This document shows positions 1-9,005 of a DNA stretch of 64,000 nt, one piece after another; the stretch's first letter is position 1; each line of letters starts with the position of its first letter. The notes beneath the pieces are model-generated. The model was given only the letters and a program-made list of their open reading frames with translations. It did not search any database and was not told where the DNA came from. The position numbers and the translations under genes are program-made. The stretch spans positions 4,946,486 through 5,010,485 of the forward strand of contig NZ_JH993797.1 in assembly GCF_000316115.1 (NCBI RefSeq). Reading direction: 5' to 3'. The DNA is from Leptolyngbya sp. PCC 7375 (GTDB taxonomy: Bacteria > Cyanobacteriota > Cyanobacteriia > Phormidesmidales > Phormidesmidaceae).

Positions 1-521
1 TGGGTAATTAAATTTCCTCGTTTACCAACCCATTTGCCCACTCCCCAGGGCAGTACAGCAATGCCTCCAGCAGCTTGTATGGCTTCAATAGTGGCTTGGG
101 TCGATAACCCATCGGGGAAGGTGCGATCGCAAATTAACGCCGACACTTCTAACTTTTCAGCAGTAACAATTTGTCGACCCGCCACCACATAAAGGGTTCT
201 ACCTTGAGTATCCGTAGCTCGCAAAGACAAGGTTTCTGCGGTCGGATGAAAGGCCCAGCGATGGGAAGATTCACCCACACGTGCCAAAAGGGACTGAAAC
301 CAGTTGTGAGATTTACTCTCTGTCAGCAAGAGCACACCAGTGAAATCAGCTTGATGCCCAGTCTGGCTGTGAAAATTTTGCCAGGCTGAGTCTAGGAATG
401 TATCGATATTAAAGCAGTCATAAATATGAACATGGGTGTCAATCAGAATGGGCCGACTGCTGGTCGAGGGGAAAGTTTGAGGGTTGGCTCTATTGACTTC
501 AGCGTTGGTTAGAGAGGTCAT
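1..521 (-). CDS. Amidohydrolase-like protein, 3' end outside window
   Basis: The frame is open on the minus strand from an ATG at 521 to the window edge (about 173 residues), so the C-terminus is missing. Near residue 25 it reads ILIDTHVHIYDCF, an H-x-H metal-binding start like that of amidohydrolase, PHP or TatD-type enzymes. A HIP1 octamer lies inside the gene. No catalytic residues beyond the H-x-H can be judged because the rest is cut off, so substrate and reaction are unknown. It runs in the same direction as the next three genes but is separated from the 581-1123 gene by about 60 bp. Confidence 0.6.
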   Translation of the reverse strand, partial: MTSLTNAEVNRANPQTFPSTSSRPILIDTHVHIYDCFNIDTFLDSAWQNFHSQTGHQADFTGVLLLTESKSHNWFQSLLARVGESSHRWAFHPTAETLSLRATDTQGRTLYVVAGRQIVTAEKLEVSALICDRTFPDGLSTQATIEAIQAAGGIAVLPWGVGKWVGKRGNLIT

Positions 522-580
522 AGGATTAATCAGTGATCAGAAGGATTTGGCTGTTCTAGCTCAATCTCACCATTGGATAG

Positions 581-1123
581 TTACTGTTCAAGGCGGGACG
601 TCTTCTGTTTTTGCTGCTGCCTAAATGATTTCCACTGAGATAAGCCCCACAACAAAAGAACCGTATAGGTAAGCTCAAACGTCAGAAAGAAGATGTGGAT
701 GGAATTGAATAGACCATGGGAATGGTGCACCGCTGGAAACAGAGGGACGGCAGACTGAAACATCTGATCACTAACAGGCCACAGCAACGGGATACCCGAG
801 CCTCCTTGGGTAAAAAAATCTAGAACCAGGTGAGAACAGTAGATGACCAGGGTGAGGGCAAAGATTCTGATGTACTTAATAGCAGTCCTATTGCTGGCTA
901 ATTTGCTCACCATCAAGCTAAATATAAGCGCAAAGATCAGGCTGTGGGTAAAGCCGCGATGGGTATTGATCCCAGCAACAATTTTGGGAAGAAAATCAAA
1001 ATCTGCTGCGATCGCAACAAAGACCGCATATAACGCCAGGGGTAAAACGTTATGAACTTTAGGAAACTCCAGCCCTCTGGCGATGGCATAGCCAGAGACG
1101 GAATGGGCAATAGGAGATGGCAT
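581..1123 (-). CDS. YdjM-like membrane metal-dependent hydrolase family protein
   Basis: This 180-residue protein has several hydrophobic stretches (about residues 27-42, 60-75, 84-102 and 140-160). It carries the family's conserved polar motifs between them: D-F-D-F-L-P near residue 42, H-R-G-F-T-H near 55, S-H-L-V-L-D-F near 96, and G-I-P-L-L-W-P near 110. These mark the YdjM/DUF457 family of inner-membrane proteins annotated as metal-dependent hydrolases. The histidines and aspartates probably bind metal, but the substrate is unknown. The start is the ATG next to the conserved P-S-P-I-A-H motif. Length fits the family. Confidence 0.75.
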   Translation of the reverse strand: MPSPIAHSVSGYAIARGLEFPKVHNVLPLALYAVFVAIAADFDFLPKIVAGINTHRGFTHSLIFALIFSLMVSKLASNRTAIKYIRIFALTLVIYCSHLVLDFFTQGGSGIPLLWPVSDQMFQSAVPLFPAVHHSHGLFNSIHIFFLTFELTYTVLLLWGLSQWKSFRQQQKQKTSRLEQ

Positions 1124-1179
1124 AGGTTAGTTAAATAAAAGATAAATAAATAAATAAACAGATCAGTGTTTGAACACAG

Positions 1180-2841
1180 CTACAGGGGGACAACATCTCG
1201 ACTAGACGTTTTATCTCCAGACATTAGACCTTCGATTTCTGCTTGGGTTTGAGCATAGCTCCAACCTAGCTCTTGAGCCATCGTTTCTCCACAAAGGCGA
1301 ATCATGGCATCATTAGGGACACCGGCAGAACCCAGATCGGTGCGGCGGAAAATCACATCCTTTAACGTTTGGGCCATTTCTGCCTGTACGGCATAGCGAA
1401 CTTGAGCGACCATCGCCTGGGTTGAGTCTGCGATCTGACCTTTAAAGATATCTGAGTAAACACAACCATAGTTGTAGACAAGATGCCGCACTTCAGAGGG
1501 ATTTAGCTGACTATGATCTTGATCAAGAGCCTGTTGAATAAAGTCCTCAATATTTTCAATGGATCCACCTACCAGTTTCGTACTGGCTGAGCATGAGGGT
1601 GGGGGTGTCTGCTCCCAGGTGCGGAATAAATAATCCACAACCTTTTGGGCCACGTCTCGTGAGGTGGTGTATTTAACACCGGTTACCGATAACAGGCCTC
1701 CATAGCCCTCAGCGGCATGATCCCGAATACAGTAGCGTTTTGCCAGCTGCGGTTCACCACTACTAGAAAGGCCTGTTTGTGGCAGTAACCCACCATGGAC
1801 CAAGGCCACATCCTCTCTAGTCAGTTGAGCAGGCCGGTAGGCTTGGTTAATTTGCAGCAGCAGGCTTTGGATTTCCGCTTCATCCACATGCCAACTATCG
1901 GGTGACTCGTCACATACACTGTATAGGGTGCCAATCATGGATGTGCCGCGCCAAGGTGCTACAAATAACATCCGAGATTTTTGCTGTGTCTTTTGGGTAC
2001 CCATGCCTTCAGGTAAACTTTGCAAGGCAATGGCGTAGGGCGTCTTCAACAGCGGTCGACGCAGCACCACATTCCAAGCCTTAGCAAATGCCTGGTGGGA
2101 TGGAGGCTTTGGCAATCGTGCTAAGACCTGGTTCAGCCAAGGTCCGCTAGTATTGATAACAGCTTTGGCTCGAATATCAAATGATTCATGGGTGAACGCA
2201 TCTTGGGCAACAATGCCTTGAATCCGATCCCCGGTCTGTAAAAAATCCGTTGCTTTGACATAGTTAGCAACAGTGGCCCCTTGCTGAACGGCTGATTGGA
2301 TAAACGCTAATGTCAAGCGTTCAGAATTATAAACTTGGGCATCGTGGAAGGTGGCTGCGCCCGTTAACCCCTGTTTTGTAATCTCGGGTACTTGTTGCTG
2401 ACACCATTGCCGAGAAAGAACCCGACCCGGAGGGATATGCTTTTGGGGATCACTCAAGTGTTGGTTGCGATCGCAACTAATTAAATCATTGAGCTTCAAT
2501 GCAACAACCATGGCCTCTTTTCCCTTCAGACCATGCCCATAGGTAGGCACTAAAATCGGCAAAGGATGAACCAAATGGGGGGCAATGCGCATCAACGTCT
2601 GCCGTTCTTGAATAGACTGCCGCATGCGTCTAAAATCGGCAGTTTGCAAATAGCGTAACCCACCATGAATGATCTTTAGACTGTTGGCCGATGTGGCTGC
2701 CCCAAAATCAGACTTGTCAATTAGAGCAACTGACAAACCCCGCAATGTGGCTTCCCAAGCAACACAGGCACCCTGGATTCCACCCCCAAGCACCAAAAGG
2801 TCAAACGATTGATTGGATAATGCCTGTAAGTTTCTCTGCAT
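1180..2841 (-). CDS. glpD: Glycerol-3-phosphate dehydrogenase-like FAD oxidoreductase (GlpD family)
   Basis: The 553-residue protein begins with a FAD Rossmann signature, V-L-G-G-G-I-Q-G-A near residue 17, and has S-L-K-I-I-H-G-G-L-R-Y-L near 54-65, typical of GlpD/GlpA. A DAO domain fills about residues 13-370. The C-terminal DAO_C-type helical region contains the family motif D-L-G-S-A-G near 508. GlpD oxidises sn-glycerol 3-phosphate to dihydroxyacetone phosphate and passes electrons to the quinone pool. Length matches the family (500-560). It is not next to a glycerol kinase or transporter here, so the physiological role (lipid turnover or glycerol use) is inferred from the family only. 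Confidence 0.85.
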   Translation of the reverse strand: MQRNLQALSNQSFDLLVLGGGIQGACVAWEATLRGLSVALIDKSDFGAATSANSLKIIHGGLRYLQTADFRRMRQSIQERQTLMRIAPHLVHPLPILVPTYGHGLKGKEAMVVALKLNDLISCDRNQHLSDPQKHIPPGRVLSRQWCQQQVPEITKQGLTGAATFHDAQVYNSERLTLAFIQSAVQQGATVANYVKATDFLQTGDRIQGIVAQDAFTHESFDIRAKAVINTSGPWLNQVLARLPKPPSHQAFAKAWNVVLRRPLLKTPYAIALQSLPEGMGTQKTQQKSRMLFVAPWRGTSMIGTLYSVCDESPDSWHVDEAEIQSLLLQINQAYRPAQLTREDVALVHGGLLPQTGLSSSGEPQLAKRYCIRDHAAEGYGGLLSVTGVKYTTSRDVAQKVVDYLFRTWEQTPPPSCSASTKLVGGSIENIEDFIQQALDQDHSQLNPSEVRHLVYNYGCVYSDIFKGQIADSTQAMVAQVRYAVQAEMAQTLKDVIFRRTDLGSAGVPNDAMIRLCGETMAQELGWSYAQTQAEIEGLMSGDKTSSRDVVPL

Positions 2842-2890
2842 AACCTTGCCCGTGCTGCTGTGAGCCTCAAATCAACCCAGTTGAGTTACT

Positions 2891-2922
2891 GACCAGAGGA
2901 CCCTCTGACCAGAGGACCCTCT
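2891..2922. repeat. 16-bp perfect tandem duplication
   Basis: GACCAGAGGACCCTCT occurs twice in a row (2891-2906 and 2907-2922), directly after the end of the broken glycosyltransferase. Each unit is itself partly palindromic (AGAGG-A-CCCTCT). It could be a slippage product or a weak terminator for the minus-strand gene. Confidence 0.7.
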
Positions 2923-4196
2923 TAGTAGCTATTGGAAAGATTAGAGGGCTGAATCTCACCTAATAATTGAGTCTGTAGCCAGTCATATAGCCCAGTCAAT
3001 TTATCGGAAAATGCCTCATAGGTATGTTGCTTCGCAATCAGGGCCTGAGCTTCAACTCCCAGCTGCTCCCTTAAATCTTGATCTTGCATCAAGTGCAACA
3101 TTCCCTGGGAAAAGTCCTGGGCTTCAGGCGCTGCCAGTCTAGCCACCCGATGGTTAAGCACCTGAGTATGGGTGGGTAAATTAGTTGCCAATAAAGCCTT
3201 GCCGCTATCCAGGTAGGAATATAACTTCATAGGCGTATTATTACCCTGGGTACGAGGAGAAACCAGAATATCAGCTTGAGCTAAGTAGTACGCCAAATCT
3301 TCTACGGGGCGCTTACCAATAAAGTGTACGCAAGCGTCAATCCCTAACTGTCGAGCATATTGCTGATAGTGCTCAATATGCTCAGATACGCCACCAATAA
3401 CGACCAGATGGACTGCATCCATCTGAGCTACAGCCAGCTTAAAACTATCTAAAAGTAAATTGATCCCCTGATATCGTTCCAGATTGCCCACGTACATTAA
3501 CAGGGGGCCTGTGATTTTATAGGTCTTTCTTAACTGAGTTAACTGCATTGGTAAATCCCCTTTTTTGATAGAAGCAAACACAAGCAAACACAAGCAAACA
3601 CAAGCAAATCAAGATCATCAGCTCTAGCGAGACTGATGTAGCAGTGAGATATCAGGAATTACAACAACTTTCTTATTCGGGCTGTAGCGCTGCACCTCAG
3701 TGGCCAGTGCCCGACAAACAGGAATAACAGCCTCCGCATTGTTCACAGCCGTCCCCTCAAATGCACGCAGCAAGGTTTGGAAAAGACGTAACCTAGGGTA
3801 CTTATCAATTAGCTGGCCTACAAGGGAGGAGTCCATATCGTAAACGTATGGAATACCAAAGACCTTCTTTATAAATAAGGCAATAAAAACAGCCTCTTCA
3901 CCCGCATGGACAAGGTCATAACGCCCAGTCCTAGCCAATTTAACTGCCTTAATGAATACAAAAACGTCGCAGAGTAGCTTCTTCCCAGAAAATCCAGGAC
4001 GAATATTTCGAGTCAACCTGAATGATGGGGTGCGATGGATTCTTACATTTGTGTAGTACACATCCTTGCCTTCGGCAAACGTAATAACATCAATGTTTTC
4101 ACCACGACTTGAGAGAACTCTCAGCACAAGGTCAACTGCGATAGGAGTACCCCTTGCCTGGTAAAAGGGATGTGGAGCAAGCATCAAGATGTTCAT
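2922..4196 (-). pseudogene. Group 1 glycosyltransferase interrupted by stop codons
   Basis: Two parts of one glycosyltransferase lie in the same reading frame. The N-terminal half (4196 to 3624) starts M-N-I-L-M-L-A-P-H-P-F, has the donor-fold motif A-R-G-T-P-I-A, and ends D-I-S-L-L-H-Q-S-R followed by TAG. The C-terminal half (about 3555 to 2922) resumes at L-R-K-T-Y-K-I-T-G-P and carries G-N-L-E-R-Y-Q-G-I plus the GT4 region S-P-R-T-Q-G-N-N-T-P-M-K. Between them are four in-frame stops and a 10-bp tandem repeat. An intact GT4 protein would be about 400 residues, so both domains are otherwise complete. It is probably a recent pseudogene; production as two polypeptides or slippage-controlled expression is possible but less likely. 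The acceptor is unknown. Confidence 0.75.
3571..3610. repeat. 10-bp tandem repeat at the glycosyltransferase break
   Basis: The unit CAAGCAAACA occurs in about four tandem copies (first GAAGCAAACA, last CAAGCAAATC), exactly at the junction of the two glycosyltransferase halves. A 10-bp unit shifts the frame by one for each copy gained or lost, which is the layout of a slippage-prone tract. Confidence 0.8.
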
Positions 4197-4259
4197 CGAA
4201 ACTCTTCTATGCTCGAATTTTGCTAAGAACGGACGATCACACCGAAAATACAAAACCAA

Positions 4260-4713
4260 AATAAGCCCTACGAGTTATGACCTCACTAGGGACTAATTTT
4301 TAACGTTTCTATTATGCTGTTACGTAAAAATGGATACAGATAATCGAGAGAAACAAGTCCGCTGGACATTGAATCCATTACTTAACAACATTTCCAACAA
4401 GAAGCTAGGACCCAATTGGAAACAGTTGGTACTACCTACAGCTCATAAAGACTAGGATGGTATTCCTACTTTACGAACCCTCGTAAATTTTCGGATATGT
4501 AACCACGAATATATCCATATATACGTAGTTTTTTCAATAGCTGGATAGGCTTCATTTATGTAATGTCTACATTTTGAAGACCTGATTAAAGATTGTGTGA
4601 GTTTGGTTCAGTTAAGTGAATAAGCTTACATATCCCTGCATTGGCTTGCCCTGTAGCGCGCTCGCTATTATTGATCCTATGATAGTTAGGCCAAAGTAGC
4701 CACCTGGAGCTCC
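4260..4713. other. AT-rich intergenic region upstream of dnaG
   Basis: About 450 bp separate the divergent glycosyltransferase and dnaG. No convincing reading frame or RNA was seen. A GGAG at 4706-4709 just before the dnaG ATG at 4714 could serve as its ribosome binding site. Confidence 0.5.
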
Positions 4714-6663
4714 ATGGGTTCTCCCCGCATACACCCAGATACCATCGATGATGTGCGCCAGCGAGTGGACATCGTTGATGTGGTGTCCGAACATGTGGTG
4801 CTCAAAAAGCAAGGCAAAGACTTTACGGGCCTCTGTCCGTTCCATGATGACAAGTCCCCTAGTTTCAGTGTCAGTCCTTCGAAACAGTTTTATTACTGTT
4901 TTAGCTGTGGCGCTGGGGGAAATGCTTTCAAGTTTTTGATGGAATTGGGGCAGCAATCGTTTGCGGAAGTAGTCTTGGACCTGGCGCGACGGTATCAGGT
5001 CCCTGTCAAAACCTTAGAACCTGCCAAACAACAAGAGTATCAACGCAAAGTCACCCTACGGGAACAGCTGTTTGAAATTCTGACAGTGACTGCTAAGTTT
5101 TACGAACACGCCCTATATCAGAGTGCTGGGCAGGAGGCATTGGCCTATTTGCGATCGCAACGCCAATTTAGTGATGACATTCTCAAGCACTTCACCTTTG
5201 GCTATGCCCCCGATGGTTGGCAACCCCTCTATGGTTATCTGGTTGAACAAAAAAACTATTCAGTCAAACTGGTGGAACAGGCCGGTCTGATTTTACCTAA
5301 TAAAAAAGGTACGGGTTACTATGACCGTTTTCGCAATCGGGTCATGGTCCCCATCCATGATCCCAACGGACGCATTATTGGTTTTGGAGGGCGCTGTCTT
5401 GGGGATGAAAAACCCAAGTACTTAAACTCACCGGAGACCGAGCTGTTTGATAAGAGTAAAACTCTGTATGGGTTGGATAAGGCAAAGGGTGCGATCGCAA
5501 AGCAAGACCGCGCCATTGTTGTCGAAGGCTATTTCGATGTGGTTGCCCTCCACGCGGCAGGGATCACGAACACTGTTGCCTCTTTGGGGACCGCCCTTAA
5601 TGCCGGACAGGTGAGACAGCTGCTGCGCTATACCGAATCAAAGCAAATCATTTTTAATTTTGATGCTGATGCTGCCGGGGTTAAAGCAGCACAGCGAGCG
5701 ATTGGTGAAGTGGCTGAAATGGCCCACCGAGGTGATGTGCAGCTACGAATTCTAAATATTCCTGACGGCAAGGACCCCGATGACTATCTGAAAACCCATG
5801 TCGCTGATGAATACAATGCCTTAGTTGATGCCGCTTCGCTATGGCTCGACTGGCAAATCCAACAAACCCTACAAAATGTAGACCTGAAACAGGCCGACCA
5901 GTTTCAAAAAGCATCCCAGGATATCGTCAAACTGCTGGCCGACATTGCCAATGCCGATACTCGCACCCACTATATTCGCCACTGCGCCGAAATCTTTAGC
6001 CAGGGCGATGCGCGACTAGTGCCCCTGCTGGCCGAAAACTTTTTAGCCCAGGTACGCCGCCAGCGACGCTCCCCAGACGACGCACCTCAAACGTTTAAAG
6101 TCGCCATTAAAAAGAGTGCGCTAGAAGAAGCAGAAGGGTGGCTTTTGCGGGTCTACATTCACATGCCTAAGAATCGCCAAGCGGTTAAACAAGCTCTGGA
6201 AGAACGGGATTTGCAACTGAGTTTTTCCCATCATCGTGCCCTCTGGCGCATGATGATGCAGTGGCAGACCGCCGATGAGGCTCAACCTGACACATCTCCC
6301 ATGCGCCTACTGGAGCAGCTCCGCAATTTAGCATCAGAATCCACCGGTCCCCTTTCCCAGGTTCATCACCTGCTTTATCTCGATGAAAAGACCCAGCGTG
6401 ATATTCTCCGGGCTCCTCTGATTATTCGCGCATCCGTGGCCTGCATGGAGAAGACCCTATGCGAAAAGCGATATCGTTACTTTCTAAAACTGTGGGAAGA
6501 AACTGACTTAGAAACTCAGCCTGATGAATGCGCCTACTATCAAAAGCAAAGCTATGCCGAGAAAAAGCGGATCGCTGAACTAGAGCAAGAGCGGCAGGTT
6601 GCTTTTGAAGATTTGGCCAGCTTACCCTGGGTTGGTGAATTTTACGGTCAGTTGGATGGATAA
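4714..6663 (+). CDS. dnaG: DNA primase DnaG
   Basis: DnaG makes the RNA primers for chromosome replication. The N-terminal zinc-binding CHC2 domain is intact: C-P-F-H-D-D near residue 41 and C-F-S-C-G-A-G-G near 62. The basal catalytic domain follows, with G-Y-Y-D-R-F-R-N-R-V-M near 200. The Toprim domain begins V-V-E-G-Y-F-D-V near 270, with the acidic pair F-D-A-D near 315. The C-terminal third is the less conserved DnaB-interacting region, ending W-V-G-E-F-Y-G-Q-L. At 649 residues it is of normal size for a cyanobacterial primase. It stands alone on its strand, convergent with the peptidase gene that follows. Confidence 0.97.
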   Translation: MGSPRIHPDTIDDVRQRVDIVDVVSEHVVLKKQGKDFTGLCPFHDDKSPSFSVSPSKQFYYCFSCGAGGNAFKFLMELGQQSFAEVVLDLARRYQVPVKTLEPAKQQEYQRKVTLREQLFEILTVTAKFYEHALYQSAGQEALAYLRSQRQFSDDILKHFTFGYAPDGWQPLYGYLVEQKNYSVKLVEQAGLILPNKKGTGYYDRFRNRVMVPIHDPNGRIIGFGGRCLGDEKPKYLNSPETELFDKSKTLYGLDKAKGAIAKQDRAIVVEGYFDVVALHAAGITNTVASLGTALNAGQVRQLLRYTESKQIIFNFDADAAGVKAAQRAIGEVAEMAHRGDVQLRILNIPDGKDPDDYLKTHVADEYNALVDAASLWLDWQIQQTLQNVDLKQADQFQKASQDIVKLLADIANADTRTHYIRHCAEIFSQGDARLVPLLAENFLAQVRRQRRSPDDAPQTFKVAIKKSALEEAEGWLLRVYIHMPKNRQAVKQALEERDLQLSFSHHRALWRMMMQWQTADEAQPDTSPMRLLEQLRNLASESTGPLSQVHHLLYLDEKTQRDILRAPLIIRASVACMEKTLCEKRYRYFLKLWEETDLETQPDECAYYQKQSYAEKKRIAELEQERQVAFEDLASLPWVGEFYGQLDG

Positions 6664-6696
6664 GCGGCGATCGAGCTGCAACGGTAGCAATAATTA

Positions 6697-7908
6697 TTAC
6701 GCACGGCTACCTTTGTATAGACGCCCCCAACCACTACCGGGGCCTTCAACCTCAAAACGAGCCCCTAGATTTTTATAGCTGTAGTGGCGATAGGCCCCAT
6801 CGGTCGAGCCGGGATAGCCACCGTTCACCAAGTCCATCTCTCCATAGGGGTCGTGGATAAACATACCGCTGTCGTCGTAGCCCACTGCCAAAATCATGTG
6901 ACCACCACCACGGGGGCTACTGACAGGCCCCTTGTGCAACACACCTAAAACGACCGGACGACCTGCATCAAGTTCTTTTTTGACATCATTCATCGAAAGC
7001 GTAGTGTGCCATGCCGACTCCACCCCCAGGCTTGACAGTGCTCTAGTCTGAGCGCCATGGTCCGTAGTGTCTCCGTAGGTTTCTACTTTAGGTAAGTAGA
7101 AATTGAGGTCTGCATTTTGGTCTTCGCCACATTCTTCCCAGAGGGCTGTTTTCATGTAGAGTGCGCCCATCCAACAGCTGGCGGTATTACACGTCCGATG
7201 CGCTTGGGCCGCATTGTCACGCTGGGAAAAGTACATGACCGGCAGCTTTTTACCTTTCTTGGCAGGCTTAGGGGCGGGTTTTGTGGGTGCAGGTTTTGCG
7301 GGTGCTTTGGCGGGTGCAGGCTTTGCGGGGGCTTTGGCAGGGGCAGGCTGAACGCTCTTAGTCGCTGACGCTTTAGCTGCTACTAGAGCCGCTGTATTAA
7401 CCTTAACTAGCCCCTGTTGCTGCAAGCGCTTCAAAATTCCGGCTGCCCCCATTTCAGGGGTCTTCTTCGCCAGGACATTGGTGCTGCCCCACACCCAAGT
7501 GGACTGGTTACCTGAACCATCTTGAAAGCCATTCCAAAGGTCAAATCCCCAGAGATAGGCGGCTACAGTGCGGGTAGTTGCTTGGTGATATTTTTTATCA
7601 ATGAGAACTTCTGCCACTTTCTTTTCAAAGAGGGCGGGCTCGCGAAAATTCCATTCTTTGTAATGCAAAATGCCAGCAAACCACCAGGGCACAGTGGTTG
7701 CTTTTTCCACAGCATCATAGTGCGATCGCAAAGCCACCAATCGATTAGTCACCCCCTGCGCCAATCCTAAAGACTCTGACAGTACTGTGCATCGGTCAAA
7801 CGCTTGTTGATACTCTGCATAAAGGTCCGCTTTTAGTTTTTGACTCATGATGCGCTGTCTAGCCAGGGGATTTTGTGCCATATTACCCAGTTCTTCAGCG
7901 ATTTCCAT
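6697..7908 (-). CDS. C39-like cysteine peptidase with lysozyme-like N-terminal region
   Basis: There are three parts. Residues 1-180 are a helical region containing A-G-I-L-H-Y-K-E-W and A-A-Y-L-W-G-F-D-L-W-N-G-F, reminiscent of phage-type muramidase or peptidoglycan-binding regions of cyanobacterial endolysin-like proteins. Residues about 190-225 are a Lys/Ala/Pro linker built from K-A-P-A-K-P-A-P repeats. The rest is a C39_2-type papain-like domain with nucleophile region C-N-T-A-S-C-W-M-G, histidine motif G-G-G-H-M-I-L-A-V-G-Y-D and H-D-P-Y-G. The enzyme probably cleaves peptides, perhaps in the cell wall. There is no clear signal peptide, so export is uncertain. An alternative start is the Met at residue 9. 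Confidence 0.7.
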   Translation of the reverse strand: MEIAEELGNMAQNPLARQRIMSQKLKADLYAEYQQAFDRCTVLSESLGLAQGVTNRLVALRSHYDAVEKATTVPWWFAGILHYKEWNFREPALFEKKVAEVLIDKKYHQATTRTVAAYLWGFDLWNGFQDGSGNQSTWVWGSTNVLAKKTPEMGAAGILKRLQQQGLVKVNTAALVAAKASATKSVQPAPAKAPAKPAPAKAPAKPAPTKPAPKPAKKGKKLPVMYFSQRDNAAQAHRTCNTASCWMGALYMKTALWEECGEDQNADLNFYLPKVETYGDTTDHGAQTRALSSLGVESAWHTTLSMNDVKKELDAGRPVVLGVLHKGPVSSPRGGGHMILAVGYDDSGMFIHDPYGEMDLVNGGYPGSTDGAYRHYSYKNLGARFEVEGPGSGWGRLYKGSRA

Positions 7909-7982
7909 CGGTAGTTAGCAGGACTTGATTTTATGCTGACAGCCCAGGGCAATCTAGCTCGAAGGCTTAAACAAGAACGGCT

Positions 7983-8429
7983 ATGCCTGATCAAGATTTG
8001 GGAGTGTATGGCGAGCAACTAGTGGAGACCTGGCTGATGCAGCAAGGCTGGGAAATTCTTTATCGACGATGGCACTGTCGCTGGGGAGAACTAGACCTTG
8101 TGGCCCAGGGCTACAACACCCAAGGTGGCAAGCTGAGTAGCGAGATGCTGGCATTTGTAGAAGTGAAAACGCGCAGTCGGGGCAACTGGGATCTGGATGG
8201 GCTACTATCCATTACCCGCGCTAAGCAGCGAAAACTTTGGACCACGGCTCGCCTTTTTCTCACCCGCCATCCGCATCTGGCTCAGTTGCCGTGCCGTTTA
8301 GATGTGGCCCTGGTTAGCTGTCATGGGAAAGCACCACAAGCCGCCAGGGCTCAGCTAAAACTGCCGGACGGTGCGCGATACCTGGTGCTACAAGACTATT
8401 TGGTCAATGCCATTGAAGGATGGGCTTAA
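7983..8429 (+). CDS. yraN: YraN family (UPF0102) putative endonuclease
   Basis: This 148-residue protein has the restriction-endonuclease-like layout of the YraN family. It starts G-V-Y-G-E-Q-L-V-E, then W-G-E-L-D-L-V-A near residue 38 and A-F-V-E-V-K-T-R-S near 62, which supply the E/D/E-x-K residues expected to bind metal. The C-terminal half contains R-L-D-V-A-L-V. Length is slightly above the usual 115-130 because of an insertion between the D and E-V-K motifs, common in cyanobacteria. Function is unproven for the family; Holliday-junction or DNA-repair roles have been suggested. Confidence 0.85.
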   Translation: MPDQDLGVYGEQLVETWLMQQGWEILYRRWHCRWGELDLVAQGYNTQGGKLSSEMLAFVEVKTRSRGNWDLDGLLSITRAKQRKLWTTARLFLTRHPHLAQLPCRLDVALVSCHGKAPQAARAQLKLPDGARYLVLQDYLVNAIEGWA

Positions 8430-8453
8430 CCCCCACCCTCCATGAATAATTAA

Positions 8454-8843
8454 TTACGCCAGGGTTTCAGGGCAATAGCCTAAACCTTGAACAAACTGCT
8501 TGCGAAATTCTTCAATTTCGTAGCGGTCAGGTTTGCCATGGGAAACAACAGCGACCTGGTAACGACGCATGACATCTACGGATGTTTGGCCAGTTTCCAA
8601 CCCCCATAACGCCATACGCACGCGATAACCGGGTTTGGAACGACCGCCCAATTCATCTAAAAAAGCTTGAAAGTTCGATGCCGTATCCGGAGAGACACTT
8701 TCATGCAGCCTGACCCGAATAATCCAGCCATCGATACGATGAATAACGCTTAAGAATTCTAACGGCAGCTGAGTGAGGCGATGTAGCCTTTCAACAACTC
8801 GCAGAACAAGACTGGCATTGGATAAATAGTAAACGTAATCCAT
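8454..8843 (-). CDS. Conserved cyanobacterial-type hypothetical protein
   Basis: This 129-residue protein is soluble, with no membrane segment or recognised catalytic motif. It begins M-D-Y-V-Y-Y-L-S-N-A-S-L and contains L-E-F-L-S-V-I-H-R-I-D-G-W-I-I-R-V-R-L near residue 28-46, which looks like a small alpha/beta or ACT-like fold. I do not recognise a named family. Coding use and an uninterrupted frame between yraN and queA make it a believable gene. Confidence 0.6.
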   Translation of the reverse strand: MDYVYYLSNASLVLRVVERLHRLTQLPLEFLSVIHRIDGWIIRVRLHESVSPDTASNFQAFLDELGGRSKPGYRVRMALWGLETGQTSVDVMRRYQVAVVSHGKPDRYEIEEFRKQFVQGLGYCPETLA

Positions 8844-9005
8844 AGGTATAAAGCGGTGCTACAGTCTAGATCGTTTGAATCACTTAGGCAGCCGGTCCCT
8901 AGAAATCCATCTAATAGTCTGGCATTAAATTCCTCGGCTTAGTAAGGCCGAAAACACGCCTTTATCAAAAATCAACGGTATTTCATCTGCTGTTCTTTCT
9001 AAACT

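Noticed and set aside
3571..3610. Programmed frameshifting of the glycosyltransferase
   Set aside because: The two halves are in the same frame, separated by four stops, so frameshifting alone would not rejoin them.
4612..4956. 114-codon minus-strand frame at the start of dnaG
   Set aside because: It is antisense to the conserved DnaG zinc-binding domain.
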